From an uncultured Propionimicrobium sp. (GTDB lineage: Bacteria; Actinomycetota; Actinomycetes; Propionibacteriales; Propionibacteriaceae), in assembly GCA_946221385.1 (NCBI GenBank), contig CAMIGX010000002.1, positions 1 to 64,000 on the forward strand: DNA of 64,000 nt, in the 5' to 3' direction. This document shows positions 1 to 9,348 of the stretch, piece by piece. A model generated the notes under the pieces. It did not search any database, had not been told where the DNA came from, and saw nothing but the letters and a program-made list of their open reading frames with translations. A program made the position numbers and the translations under genes. Each line of letters opens with the position of its first letter. Position 1 is the stretch's first letter.

Positions 1-766
1 CCTCAACCGAAGCCACCTCATTGCCCTCAACCACCGGGGCCGGCTCAACGACGGGATGTTCTGGCTCCACGTCACCAGACGCGTCACCCCACATCGACGC
101 AGCTTCAACCGAAGCCACCTGATTACCCTCAACCACCACCGCGGGCTCGTCATCTGGGGCTGCGGCGGCACCGGCGACGACGATTGGGGCCGGAGCATCC
201 TGGGCGGAGGCGGCGGCTTCAGCTTCGGCCTTGGCAGCGGCCCCGGCGGCAGCTTCTTCAGCTAATGTCGGCAGCGCCACCGAGGGCGCGACGTTGAAAC
301 GGACTTCGACGTCCATCGCGTCAAAGAAGATCGAAGAGACCTGCGCCGCGCCGATGACGAGGGGCAGTTGCATGAGGTTAGCTGCGTCGACTTCTTGGAC
401 GGCGATGTAGAGCCGGCGAGAATCCAGCTGCGTCTCAAACCAGGTCTTAGCGCCGACGCCGCTGGCGAGCAGCTCGCCGGAGTCTGCGTCCACGACGCCT
501 ACCTGGCCGCGCAGCAAGCAGTGCACCTGATTGTCGTCGGCGAAGAAGACGGCCAGGTCGGGCAGTTCTTCCATGCCCCACTTGGCAAGCCTGGCGGCGA
601 TGTCCGTGATATTTGCGCTGGTCAGCAGGTCGTCCCAGATCTGTCCTAGCATGCCTGACGCGCTGGGCGGCGCCGGCGGCATGAGGACCAGACAGCTGGG
701 CCCGCCCAGCGCTAACCAATCACCAGCTGTGTAGGTGGCCCGCCAGGCTCCAAATTTCGTGCGCAT
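1..766 (-). CDS. Acidic repeat protein, 5-prime part, possibly type VII secretion/FHA-associated
   Basis: The frame is open from an ATG at 766 to the window edge, about 255 codons, so the C-terminus is missing. The first 160 residues look like a compact domain (start MRTKFGAWRATYTAGDWLAL, several beta-rich stretches, a W-F-E-T segment). It is followed by an Ala/Glu/Pro/Val-rich acidic linker. In the linker an 11-residue motif, VVEGN(Q/E)VASVE, recurs 34 residues later (102 bases apart in the DNA). I do not recognise the family with certainty. The N-terminus resembles proteins that in related actinobacteria carry a C-terminal FHA domain next to type VII secretion genes; that is from memory and the FHA part would lie outside the window. 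Confidence 0.7.
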   Translation of the reverse strand, partial: MRTKFGAWRATYTAGDWLALGGPSCLVLMPPAPPSASGMLGQIWDDLLTSANITDIAARLAKWGMEELPDLAVFFADDNQVHCLLRGQVGVVDADSGELLASGVGAKTWFETQLDSRRLYIAVQEVDAANLMQLPLVIGAAQVSSIFFDAMDVEVRFNVAPSVALPTLAEEAAAGAAAKAEAEAAASAQDAPAPIVVAGAAAAPDDEPAVVVEGNQVASVEAASMWGDASGDVEPEHPVVEPAPVVEGNEVASVE

Positions 767-865
767 TGGTCCTCCCGCCATTCGCAAGCACAATCACTTT
801 GCACAGTAGTGAACCAACGGGGTCCTGTCAGCGTCAGATCAAAAAGACCTAGCGCTCAAATGGCT

Positions 866-895
866 GGTGCCCGACGAGATGTCTCGCCGGGCACC
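866..895 (-). terminator. Inverted repeat downstream of ppdK
   Basis: Arms 866-879 and 882-895 pair over 14 positions with one mismatch, almost without a loop. On the minus strand a run of five T follows about 20 bases later. It lies just after the ppdK stop, so it probably ends or stabilises that transcript; the distance to the T-run makes it a non-classical terminator. Confidence 0.5.
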
Positions 896-918
896 GCCCA
901 ATCAACTAATTAATGCGC

Positions 919-3567
919 TCAGGACTGCTGGCCGAGCGCTGCCTTGGCTGCCGCGAAGCGCGCGATCGGCACGCGGAACGGCGAGCAAGACACATAATCC
1001 AAGCCGACGGTCTGGAAGAACTCGATCGAGTCCGGATCGCCACCATGCTCACCACAGACGCCGCACTTCAGGCCGTTCTTGGCTTGTCGGCCACGTTCGA
1101 CGCCAGTGCGCACCAGCTGGCCGACGCCGGCCACATCAATGGATTCGAACGGATTCTTCTCCAAGACCTTGTCCATGACATAGCTGGTCAGGAAGCCATT
1201 CTCAGCGTCGTCCCGGCTGATGCCAAGCGTGGTCTGGGTCAGGTCATTGGTGCCGAAGCTGAAGAAGTCAGCGTGCTTGGCGATGTCATCAGCGATCAAG
1301 GCTGCGCGCGGCAGCTCAATCATGGTGCCGATGGTGTAATCCAGCTCGCGTCCGGCAGCTTCGAGCTCCTCGCGGACGGTGGCGTCGACGATGCCGCGCT
1401 GCTTTTCGATCTCCGATTCCAAGCCGACCAGCGGAATCATGATTTCGACCCCGACGGTCTCGCCTTCGCGATCCAAGACGGCCAGCGCAGCACGGATGAT
1501 GGCGCGAGTCTGCATCTCGGGGATCTCCGGGAAGAGCATCGCCAGGCGGCAGCCGCGGGTGCCGAGCATCGGGTTCAGCTCATGCAATCGCTTGACCTGC
1601 GCAAACAGCGCCCGCTCGCGTTCCAGTTCCTCACCCGAGCCGCCCTGCAGCTCCAGCTGCTGCACCTTGAGCGCCTGCTCAGTGTAGTTCGGCAGGAATT
1701 CGTGCAACGGCGGGTCCAAGAGGCGCACGGTGACCGGCAGGCCCTTCATCGCGGTGAAGATGCCTTCGAAGTCAGCCTGCTGCATCGGCAGGATCTTCTC
1801 CAGCGCGTTAGCTCGTTCTTCGGCAGTGTCAGCGAGGATCATCTCGCGGACGGCCGGCAGCCGATCTTGGGCCATGAACATGTGCTCGGTGCGGCACAGA
1901 CCGATGCCTTCAGCGCCAAGCTCGCGGGCTTTCGCGGCATCGTCATGATTGTCGGCATTAGCGCGCACACCCATGGTGCGCACCTCGTCAGCCCATTGCA
2001 CGACGTTTTGGAAGTCCTGATTGATCTGCGGCGGGATCAGTTCCAGCGCTTCACCGAAGACCTCACCGGTCGAGCCGTTTAGGGTGATGACGTCACCTTC
2101 AGTGAAGACCTGGTCACCGATGGTGAGCTTCTTGCCTGGAATGTCGAGTTTGATCGACGTGGCGCCAGCCACGCAAGGCTTACCGAAGCCACGCGCGACG
2201 ACTGCCGCGTGCGAGGTCATGCCGCCGTGGGCGGTCAAAATGCCTTGGGCTTCGAGCACGCCGTGGATGTCGTCAGGGGTGGTCTCGTACCGCACCAAGA
2301 CGACCTTCTCACCCTTGCCTCCGCGCTGTGCGGCAGTGTCAGCGTCGAAGACGACCTCGCCGACAGCAGCGCCTGGGGAGGCCGGGAGACCCTTAGTGAT
2401 CGGCTTGACGGTGTTCTTCGGGTCGATCGCCGGGTGTAGCAGCTGGTCGAGCTGGCCCGATTCGATGCGACGCAGCGCCTCATGCTTGTCGATGACGCCT
2501 TCGTTGACCAGGTCGGAAGCGATCTTCAATGCCGCAGCAGCGGTGCGCTTGCCGTTACGGGTCTGCAGCATGTAGAGCTTGCCATTTTCAATGGTGAACT
2601 CCATGTCCTGCATGTCTTTGTAGTGGGCTTCCATCTTGGCCATGGTGTCCAGCAGTTCGCGGTAGGCGTCGGGCAGCACGGCTTCCATTTCTGCCAGTGG
2701 ACGCGGGGTGCGGATGCCGGCGACGACGTCCTCGCCCTGAGCATTGGTCAAGAATTCGCCATAGAGACCGGTCTCGCCAGTAGATGGGTTACGGGTGAAG
2801 CAGACGCCAGTCGCAGACGTCTCGCCGCGGTTACCGAAGACCATCTGCATGATGTTGACCGCGGTACCCAGATCGCGCGAGATGCCATTGGCGCGACGGT
2901 AGACCTCAGCGCGCGGGTTATCCCAAGAACGGAAGACGGCGTTGACCGCACGATAAAGCTGCTCAACCGGATCAGTGGTCCAGTCGCCGTCCATGTTTTC
3001 GTCGGAGATCTGCTTGAACTCAGCGACGAGCTCCTTCAGGTCTTCAGCGGTCAGATCGGTGTCATTCGAGACTCCTTTAGCGGCTTTCTTCGCAGTCAGC
3101 GCGTCCTCATAGAAGTGCGACGGAACGCCTTCGACGACCTCACCGTACATCTGAATGAAACGGCGATAGCAGTCCCACGCGAAGCGCTCATTTTGCGCCT
3201 CAGCGCCGATGGCCTCTACGGTCTCGTCGGAGATGCCGAGGTTCAAGATGGTGTCCATCATGCCGGGCATCGAGACGACCGCGCCCGAGCGCACCGAGAC
3301 CAGCAGCGGCTTGTTCGGGTCGCCAAGCTTGCGGCCAGTGCGCTCCTCGAAGCGGCTCAGGCCGTCGCGGATCTGCTGCTTGAGGTCGGCAGGCCACTGC
3401 CCACCATTGTTCATGGCATAGACGCAAGCCTCAGTGGTGAGGGTGAAACCATCCGGGACGGGCACGCCGAGCCGCATCATGTCGGCCACACCCGCACCCT
3501 TGCCGCCCAGCAGGCGCTTCATCGACGCGTCGCCCTCGGCCAGGTCATATACGAACTTCTCATTCAC
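919..3567 (-). CDS. ppdK: Pyruvate, phosphate dikinase
   Basis: This enzyme interconverts pyruvate + ATP + Pi with phosphoenolpyruvate + AMP + PPi in the cytoplasm. The product has 882 residues, the normal family length. Visible parts in order: N-terminal ATP-grasp domain (GGKGAG at 21-26), the phosphohistidine swivel motif GGMTSHAAVVARG with the catalytic His at 453 and the regulatory Thr at 451, and the C-terminal PEP-binding barrel ending with CGEHGGDP (acid/base Cys 838). The GTG start at 3567 follows an AAAGGAG ribosome site. A gene for the regulator that phosphorylates the Thr lies 0.8 kb upstream in the same direction, separated by a degraded gene. In propionic-type fermenters this enzyme uses PPi to run glycolysis at the PEP step; that role is inferred here. 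Confidence 0.97.
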   Translation of the reverse strand: MNEKFVYDLAEGDASMKRLLGGKGAGVADMMRLGVPVPDGFTLTTEACVYAMNNGGQWPADLKQQIRDGLSRFEERTGRKLGDPNKPLLVSVRSGAVVSMPGMMDTILNLGISDETVEAIGAEAQNERFAWDCYRRFIQMYGEVVEGVPSHFYEDALTAKKAAKGVSNDTDLTAEDLKELVAEFKQISDENMDGDWTTDPVEQLYRAVNAVFRSWDNPRAEVYRRANGISRDLGTAVNIMQMVFGNRGETSATGVCFTRNPSTGETGLYGEFLTNAQGEDVVAGIRTPRPLAEMEAVLPDAYRELLDTMAKMEAHYKDMQDMEFTIENGKLYMLQTRNGKRTAAAALKIASDLVNEGVIDKHEALRRIESGQLDQLLHPAIDPKNTVKPITKGLPASPGAAVGEVVFDADTAAQRGGKGEKVVLVRYETTPDDIHGVLEAQGILTAHGGMTSHAAVVARGFGKPCVAGATSIKLDIPGKKLTIGDQVFTEGDVITLNGSTGEVFGEALELIPPQINQDFQNVVQWADEVRTMGVRANADNHDDAAKARELGAEGIGLCRTEHMFMAQDRLPAVREMILADTAEERANALEKILPMQQADFEGIFTAMKGLPVTVRLLDPPLHEFLPNYTEQALKVQQLELQGGSGEELERERALFAQVKRLHELNPMLGTRGCRLAMLFPEIPEMQTRAIIRAALAVLDREGETVGVEIMIPLVGLESEIEKQRGIVDATVREELEAAGRELDYTIGTMIELPRAALIADDIAKHADFFSFGTNDLTQTTLGISRDDAENGFLTSYVMDKVLEKNPFESIDVAGVGQLVRTGVERGRQAKNGLKCGVCGEHGGDPDSIEFFQTVGLDYVSCSPFRVPIARFAAAKAALGQQS

Positions 3568-3647
3568 TACGCTTTTCTCCTTTGAATCGCGATGTTCAAC
3601 GCCAATTGTCCGCCTGGCAGACCATTAGTCGCAACCAACCTAGCCGA

Positions 3648-3905
3648 CTAGTTAGTTGGGAAATCGCTCAGGAGCGCGTTTTTCATACCGGCCAGGAATT
3701 GCTCACCGATCGGCGTCAACCGTAGTGATTTTCACCTTGCCCCAGTGCGGGGCGCGTCGACGTCCTCGCTGGCTAGAAAGCCAGCGTCTTGCAAACGTTT
3801 GACACTTCGATAAAGACCGCGTTCGGTGAGTTGCCAGCCAGTCAGCTCGTCGACGAGCTGACTGAGCTCTGCGATAGAGACAGGTTGATGATTCGGACGG
3901 ATCAC
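3648..3905 (-). pseudogene. Broken winged-helix regulator remnant
   Basis: One frame reads VIRPNHQPVSIAELSQLVDE and goes on through a helix-turn-helix-like stretch (LTERGLYRSVKRLQDAGFL) to RTGAR, hits TGA at 3732-3734, then continues in the same frame as a typical wing/C-terminal helix (RLTPIGEQFLAGM) to TAG at 3648. This looks like the end of a PadR/MarR-type wHTH regulator with a nonsense mutation and no start of its own. It follows directly, in another frame, on the remnant of a serine hydrolase gene, so the two pieces were probably joined by a deletion. Confidence 0.6.
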
Positions 3906-4283
3906 CGGCCGCGTCGATGAGCGCCATTGCCGTCGAAACTTTGCCGATGCTAGCCATCACGAACTGCTCCTCCGCGTTGGCGTAGCAGACCAGTCCAGTG
4001 CGTAAGTCGGCGACGGCGAAGGCCAATCCTGACGCCTCGCTAATGAGCGGAGCCAGCTGCGTCTGCAACTCTTGAGCTTATCGGCGATTATGCGCATCCA
4101 CCAGGCAATTGATTTTGTCCGCCGTCTGCAGGGCGCTTGGCGTCGGGATCGACATTGATCGACGGGGCTGTTTTCGATGCCAGGCAGTGGCGCTGACTCA
4201 GGAGCCCTTGACGCACAGCCGACCAACAGGCTCGCTGCTAGCAGCAGCGCCAGCGAGCTGGCTGATCGGTTGCGATGATTCAT
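3906..4283 (-). pseudogene. Broken lipoprotein serine hydrolase (beta-lactamase-like) remnant
   Basis: An ATG at 4283 opens a lipoprotein signal peptide with lipobox LLVGC. After about 40 residues the sensible frame is lost. It returns in another frame as AQELQTQLAPLISEASGLAF and AVADLRTGLVCYANAEEQF, leading to ASIGKVSTAMALID, where S-I-G-K fits the SxxK active-site motif of penicillin-binding/beta-lactamase-type hydrolases. Stops and at least two frame changes separate the pieces, and the KTG end of the fold is absent. The gene is dead. It sits between ppdK and its regulator, all on the minus strand. Confidence 0.65.
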
Positions 4284-4388
4284 GACCCGGCAAGTATGCC
4301 AGCAGGCGAGATAAGCGGTTCCGCGAATATGTCGCGCTACTGCGTGATCACCTGTGGTTCGTCATCACGATCGCATCCTGCAGAGCCG

Positions 4389-5282
4389 CTAGGGCGCGAT
4401 CTTCAAGGTGCCGGCTGGCCGGCGCAACCTAGCGCCAGCCCTCTGCGCACGGCCGTCCACTAATTCGACGACCCTGGCGGCAGCTTCTTCGAGCGCCAGA
4501 CCGGTGGTGTCGATGACGGGACAGCCCAGCGACCTCTGCACGCGGGCGACTTCATCCAGCTCGTCATAGATCTTCGCGAGGTCTGCGTAGCCACCGTCCT
4601 TGGTGCCATAGCCGCCCAATGCCTTCGCGCGTCGGGTGCGGATCTGCAGCAGCCGTTCGGCGTCAATGGTCAAGCCCACGATGCGCCAGCGATCAATATT
4701 GAACAACTGCTCCGGCGGATCGATACCCGGCACCAGCGGCACATTGACTGTCTTGTAGCCGACATAGCCTAAGTACAGCGACAGCGGGGTCTTGCCCGAA
4801 CGCGAGGCTCCCACCAGGCAGATGTCGCATTCATGCAACGCTGAGGGCATGATGCCGTCGTCATTTCGCACCGCGAATTCCATCGCCGAAATCCGATCGA
4901 AATAATCCGCTTCGACAGCCACCGGACGCATCGGCACCTCGTCAGCGTCACGCCCAGACGCAGCACCCATGGCATCCAAGGTCGGGCCGAGCAGGTCGGC
5001 ATTCGGAATGCCCTTGTCGACGCAGAAACGATCTACCATGCCCCGCATTTCGGGCTTCACTAGGGTGTACATGATCAAATGGCGCACGCCGGGGTTGTCG
5101 GTGACGTCATTACTGATCTCGTCAAAGACCCTTAACAAGACCTCACTGTCGTGTACCCTGGTATGCCGCACGATGACGGATTCGACGTCCGGAAATTGCG
5201 CCCGCGCGGCGCGTGCGATACGTGCCGCGGACTCCCCCGAGGAGTCTGCGATGATGTGGATATGCAACGCTGCATCAGCCAT
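4389..5282 (-). CDS. Pyruvate phosphate dikinase regulator (bifunctional kinase/phosphorylase, DUF299)
   Basis: Proteins of this family inactivate PPDK (or PEP synthase) by ADP-dependent phosphorylation of a Thr two residues from the catalytic His, and reactivate it by Pi-dependent dephosphorylation. The 297-residue product starts with the typical beta-strand and IADSSGESA segment, and carries the P-loop-like GASRSGKT at 158-165 followed by LSLYLGYVGYKTVNVPLVPG, all family hallmarks. The length is slightly above the usual 270 residues because of a basic tail. ppdK, its expected target, lies downstream on the same strand. Its ATG at 5282 is 44 bases from the divergent methyltransferase start. 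Confidence 0.93.
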   Translation of the reverse strand: MADAALHIHIIADSSGESAARIARAARAQFPDVESVIVRHTRVHDSEVLLRVFDEISNDVTDNPGVRHLIMYTLVKPEMRGMVDRFCVDKGIPNADLLGPTLDAMGAASGRDADEVPMRPVAVEADYFDRISAMEFAVRNDDGIMPSALHECDICLVGASRSGKTPLSLYLGYVGYKTVNVPLVPGIDPPEQLFNIDRWRIVGLTIDAERLLQIRTRRAKALGGYGTKDGGYADLAKIYDELDEVARVQRSLGCPVIDTTGLALEEAAARVVELVDGRAQRAGARLRRPAGTLKIAP

Positions 5283-5326
5283 TGCTAAAGGCTAACAGCG
5301 TCTGCGATCAGGCAAAATGGGGGGCT

Positions 5327-6364
5327 ATGGATCCCGTCGATCGCATCATTGCCGCAAACTCGCCTGACGCAGCCAGCCACGTGCTGGTCTTGGACGCCCC
5401 CGAACTGGTCGAGGAAGCCCTGCACCGCGCCGAGCAAATCAGCGTCTGGGCTGATGACGTCCGTGATTTTGACGCCGTCGCCGAACGTTGGTCTGACGAT
5501 GATCGGGTCCGTGTGTTGGGTGCGCTCGATGAGATCAGCGACTTGGAAGCAGTCGACTTAGCCTGGCTACGGCTGCCCAAAGCACTCGGCGCCTTGGACG
5601 AATATGCCGAGCTGGTCGCTGAGGTCGGCGACGAGGAGGTGCTATTGGTCGCCGCCGCCCGGGATCGACACATGACGCGCTCAATGAATGAAGTCTTGGC
5701 GGCCCATTTCGGCAATGTTTCGGCTTCGCTGGGTCAGCAAAAATCGCGCGCGCTGATGGCGCGGTTGCCCTACCCCGCCGAGCTGAGTTGGCCTCGAGAA
5801 AAGACGCACAGCGGCGTCAAGGTCGGCACCAGCGAACGGCCAGTCACCCTGGTCGCCCACGGTGCGACTTTCAACACCAACAAGATTGACGCTGGCACGC
5901 AGCTATTGCTTGATCATTTCGACATGATTGCGGACGCGGACGTCTATCTCGATCTGGGTAGCGGAAATGGCATCTTGGCGACGATGCTCGCCAAGCTCCA
6001 GCCGACCTCGCAGATCCTCGCGATTGACGCGTCTTGGGCGGGCGTCGACGCGACCGCGCGGACTGCCGCGGCTAATGGCGTCGACGTCGAAGCCCATTGG
6101 GCAGCCGATTTGAGCGTCATCGAGCCCGGCGGGGTGGACGTCATCGTGTGCAATCCGCCCTTCCATCGCGGGGTGGCCAAAGAATCTGAGCCGACGCTCG
6201 AACTGTTCAGCCAAGCCCGCGATGCGCTGAGCGAGGGCGGCGAATTTTGGTGCGTCTATAACTCGCACCTGCCGTGGAAAGCTGAGTTAAATAAGCGGCT
6301 CGGGCCAACGTATGTGGTGAAGCAAAACACCGGTTATACGTTGACCCGAACCCAAAAGGACTAG
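5327..6364 (+). CDS. RsmC/RlmG-like rRNA guanine-N2 methyltransferase
   Basis: A 345-residue class I SAM methyltransferase in the two-domain layout of the RsmC/RlmG group: a degenerate N-terminal half (1-165) and a catalytic half with motif I DLGSGNG at 209-215 and the N2-guanine motif NPPFH at 276-280. The expected reaction is methylation of a guanine of 16S or 23S rRNA; which site cannot be told. I chose the ATG at 5327 because the longer reading frame would need a TTG placed right at the start of the divergent regulator gene. The stop overlaps the convergent TRAP permease stop by four bases. Confidence 0.85.
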   Translation: MDPVDRIIAANSPDAASHVLVLDAPELVEEALHRAEQISVWADDVRDFDAVAERWSDDDRVRVLGALDEISDLEAVDLAWLRLPKALGALDEYAELVAEVGDEEVLLVAAARDRHMTRSMNEVLAAHFGNVSASLGQQKSRALMARLPYPAELSWPREKTHSGVKVGTSERPVTLVAHGATFNTNKIDAGTQLLLDHFDMIADADVYLDLGSGNGILATMLAKLQPTSQILAIDASWAGVDATARTAAANGVDVEAHWAADLSVIEPGGVDVIVCNPPFHRGVAKESEPTLELFSQARDALSEGGEFWCVYNSHLPWKAELNKRLGPTYVVKQNTGYTLTRTQKD

Positions 6365-7665
6365 GCCAGTCCCATCACCTGCGGCAGCCACATCGAAAGC
6401 CCAGGCACGAAGACGACGATGAATAGGCCAATCACCAGCGCAAGCAAGAACCACAGCAACTTGCCGACGACCGGCTCGATGCGCAGCCCTGCGACCCGTG
6501 AGCCGACGAACAAGACGTTGCCGACGGGCGGAGTGATGGTACCCACGCACAGGTTGTAGACGATCATCGTGCCGAAGTGCAGCGGGCTGATGCCGAACTC
6601 GGAGACGATCGGCAAGAAGATCGGCGTGAAGATCAAGATCGCCGGGGTCGGGTCCATGAACGCGCCAACCAGCAGCAAGATCACCATCATGATGACGAGG
6701 ATCGCGATCTGGTTGGTCGTCAAACCGAGCAGGCCGTTGGAGACCGCCTCGGGGATGTGACCCAACGACATCACGAACGACAACGAGGTCGAAACTGCCA
6801 CCAGTAGCATGACGATCGCCGTCGTGCGCGAGGCTTCAATCAGCAGCCGCGGCAGATCCTTGAGCTTGAGCTCCTTGTAGATGAAGCCGAGCACCAAGCA
6901 ATAGACGACCGCGATCGCGGACGATTCGGTGGCGGTGAAGATGCCAGCCAAAATGCCGCCCACGACAATGACGATCATCAGCAGCGACGGGAATGCGCGC
7001 CACAAGGTGATGCCGACGACTTTTGCGCTGGGCCGCTCGGTAGATGGTCGGCCGCCGTACTTGTTGCCCAGGATCGCGACGACGATCATACAAGCGATAG
7101 CCCACACCAAGCCGGGCCCGATGCCAGCCATAAACAGCGCGGCGATCGAGGTGCTCGACACCAAAGAGTAGACGATGAAGGTATTGGACGGCGGGATCAG
7201 CATGCCCGACGGCGCTGAGGCGACGTTGACGGCGGCCGCGAAATTCTTGTCATAGCCTTCTTCGCGCATCTTTGGCGTCATGACGGTGCCGACTGCGGCT
7301 GCCGCAGCGACTGCCGCGCCGGAGACCGCGCCGAACATGGAGTTCGCGAGCACATTGGTGTGCGCTAGCGAGTTAGGCATCCGTCCGACGAGCACCCGGG
7401 CGGCGTCAATCAATCTGCCTGCGATGCCGCCGGAATTCATCAGCACGCCAGCTAAGACGAAGAATGGGATCGCCAGCAGCGTGAATGAGTTGATGCCGGT
7501 GAACATCTTTTGGGCGCCGACCAACGCGGCTTTGTCGAAGTCGAGCAGCGCGATCGTCGCGAGCATGCTCGACAGGCCGATGCCGACGGCGATCGGGACG
7601 CCGAAGATGATGCAGGCAGTGATGCCGATGAGCAGGATCAGGCCTGCCATCAAGATGGGATCCAT
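6361..7665 (-). CDS. dctM: TRAP transporter large permease
   Basis: The 434-residue, very hydrophobic protein has about twelve membrane segments, and stretches typical of DctM (FGVPIAVGIGLSS, GAVSGAAVAAAAAVG, a conserved TPPVGNVLF near the end). It forms the ion-driven channel of a tripartite ATP-independent periplasmic transporter in the cell membrane. It is the last gene of a dctP-dctQ-dctM operon; only two bases separate it from dctQ. The substrate is unknown; the divergent polyol kinase operon 0.8 kb further on makes a polyol or sugar acid plausible (inference). Confidence 0.93.
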   Translation of the reverse strand: MDPILMAGLILLIGITACIIFGVPIAVGIGLSSMLATIALLDFDKAALVGAQKMFTGINSFTLLAIPFFVLAGVLMNSGGIAGRLIDAARVLVGRMPNSLAHTNVLANSMFGAVSGAAVAAAAAVGTVMTPKMREEGYDKNFAAAVNVASAPSGMLIPPSNTFIVYSLVSSTSIAALFMAGIGPGLVWAIACMIVVAILGNKYGGRPSTERPSAKVVGITLWRAFPSLLMIVIVVGGILAGIFTATESSAIAVVYCLVLGFIYKELKLKDLPRLLIEASRTTAIVMLLVAVSTSLSFVMSLGHIPEAVSNGLLGLTTNQIAILVIMMVILLLVGAFMDPTPAILIFTPIFLPIVSEFGISPLHFGTMIVYNLCVGTITPPVGNVLFVGSRVAGLRIEPVVGKLLWFLLALVIGLFIVVFVPGLSMWLPQVMGLA

Positions 7666-7667
7666 GG

Positions 7668-8303
7668 TCAGGCCTCCTTGCTGGAATCGGTTGGCTTGGC
7701 GGCGTGCGAACCGCCACTGGGGACGTCCTGGTTGACCGCAGCAGTCGAGACGAGTTCGTCGTCGACGGGCAGCGCACCCTCGGCAGCCATCCCTTCGACG
7801 AGTTGTTCTTCTCCGGTCTGCGGGAAGGCGTCAATCTCACCGCGGGCGATCTCGACGATGTTCGCCAACGCGAACAAGATGATCAGCACACCGGAGATCG
7901 GCAAGACCAGATACATCTGGCCCAAGGTCAAGAAATCGAGGGCTGCGAGACGTTGATTGCCTGCGCCGCTGCCGGCGCGGATGCCGCCATAGACCATCAG
8001 CGAAGCGGCGAAGAAGATGATCAGCGGCTGCACGATGATGCCGACGACCTTTTGGCCGGCGGGCGAGAATTTGCGGACGACGAAGTCGACGGCGATGTGG
8101 CCGCGTTCAGCGAAGACCAACGCAGCGGCGAAAAGCCCTAGCCACACGAAGGTCATGCGGGAGGCTTCTTCGGTCCAAGCTTGCGGATTATTGAAGATCT
8201 GCCGCGCGACGACCTGCCAAACGACGATGATCACTAGCAGCGTGAACAGTACGACGCAGATCCATTGCAGGTTCTTGCTCAAGACGTCGGTCAAGGCTTT
8301 CAT
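7668..8303 (-). CDS. dctQ: TRAP transporter small permease
   Basis: The 211-residue protein has four predicted membrane helices in the first 160 residues, with the DctQ-type WTEEASRMTFVWLGLFAAAL segment, and an unusual charged cytoplasmic tail of about 50 residues rich in Asp, Glu and Ser. It pairs with DctM. Its start overlaps the dctP stop by four bases and its stop is two bases from dctM, so the three genes are translated together. Confidence 0.9.
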   Translation of the reverse strand: MKALTDVLSKNLQWICVVLFTLLVIIVVWQVVARQIFNNPQAWTEEASRMTFVWLGLFAAALVFAERGHIAVDFVVRKFSPAGQKVVGIIVQPLIIFFAASLMVYGGIRAGSGAGNQRLAALDFLTLGQMYLVLPISGVLIILFALANIVEIARGEIDAFPQTGEEQLVEGMAAEGALPVDDELVSTAAVNQDVPSGGSHAAKPTDSSKEA

Positions 8304-9298
8304 CGGTCGGCCTCCTTCGTCAACTGATAGATGCGACGCTGCACGTCGCCGTCCAACAGCGATTCGGCAAGCGGTCCCAAGCGCTGGGCAAATTCGCTGT
8401 TGTCGATTTCGTGGAATTGGGCGCCGCCGGCTTTGGCTTGCTCAATGGCCTTCTCGGACGCTTCGCTCCACAGCTGCACGAAGTACTGCCAACACTTGGT
8501 CCATTCGGCGTCGAATTTCTCGCGGATTTCTGGGCGCATTTTCGTCAGCGACTCATTAGAAGCGACCATGTAGTCCAGGCCCACCAGGTGACGGGTGTAG
8601 ACGTAATGTGGCGCGACTTCAAAGTGCTTTTGGGTCTGATAGGAGACCTCATTGTTCTCCGCGCCGTCCAAGACGCCGGCTTGCAGGGCGGTGTAGACCT
8701 CGCCATAGGCCATCGGAGCTGGGTTGCCGCCCATCGCTTCGACCATCCGCAGCATGACGGGGCTTTCTTGGACGCGGATCTTCATGCCGCTGAGCTCGGC
8801 CGGCGAGCTGACCGCCTTCTTGGTGTAGAGATTGCGCTCACCTTGGGTGAAGCCGCCGAGCACCTTGAGGTTATTCGTCGCGACCAGCGAATTGAACAGC
8901 TCACCGCTGATCTTTTCGTCATTAATGACGCGCATCTGGTGATCAACAGAGCTGAAGACGCTGGGCATATTGAAGACCCGAAAATTGCGATTGATATTTT
9001 CCAGCTGAGTGCTGGAAATAATCGCCAAGTCGACGATGCCATTGCGTTGCAGGTTCAAAATTTCCTGCTGCGCGCCGAGCATTTCGTTGGCGAAAATATC
9101 GAAGCGATATTCGCCGTCGGTCGCTTTTTCGAAAGAGTCGCCAAAGGACTTGAGCGCGATATAGGACGGGTGTTTCTCAGTTTGGTTGATCTCCAACCGA
9201 AGGATCTTCTGCCCGCCTCCTGTGCCGCTTGAGCAACCGCTCAACGCAGCCAGGGCAGCAGCCCCCAGGCCAGTCTTCAACAAGGTGCGCCTTCGCAT
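8300..9298 (-). CDS. dctP: TRAP transporter solute-binding lipoprotein
   Basis: The protein begins MRRRTLLKTGLGAAALAALS-GC: a twin-arginine signal followed by a lipobox, so it is probably exported folded and lipid-anchored on the outer face of the membrane. The remaining about 310 residues follow the DctP family, with FANEMLGAQQEILN, the GGFTQGERNLY segment and the conserved RVQESPVMLRMVEAMGGNP with its substrate-binding Arg. I prefer the ATG at 9298, preceded by AAAGGA, over an upstream TTG that has no ribosome site. First gene of the TRAP operon. Confidence 0.92.
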   Translation of the reverse strand: MRRRTLLKTGLGAAALAALSGCSSGTGGGQKILRLEINQTEKHPSYIALKSFGDSFEKATDGEYRFDIFANEMLGAQQEILNLQRNGIVDLAIISSTQLENINRNFRVFNMPSVFSSVDHQMRVINDEKISGELFNSLVATNNLKVLGGFTQGERNLYTKKAVSSPAELSGMKIRVQESPVMLRMVEAMGGNPAPMAYGEVYTALQAGVLDGAENNEVSYQTQKHFEVAPHYVYTRHLVGLDYMVASNESLTKMRPEIREKFDAEWTKCWQYFVQLWSEASEKAIEQAKAGGAQFHEIDNSEFAQRLGPLAESLLDGDVQRRIYQLTKEADR

Positions 9299-9348
9299 CT
9301 TGGTTCCTTTCCCCCCGACGGCCATTGTCGGGCTGGTCAAGGACCCAA

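Noticed and set aside
2482..3585. Long plus-strand frames opposite ppdK (also 913-2082)
   Set aside because: Antisense shadows of a well-conserved enzyme; composition Arg/Asp/Val-rich without domain features.
6361..9298. TRAP operon as the sialic acid transporter (SiaPQM-like)
   Set aside because: It is separated from nan genes by a polyol operon and an exporter, while a complete ABC importer is directly coupled to nanA and nanE.
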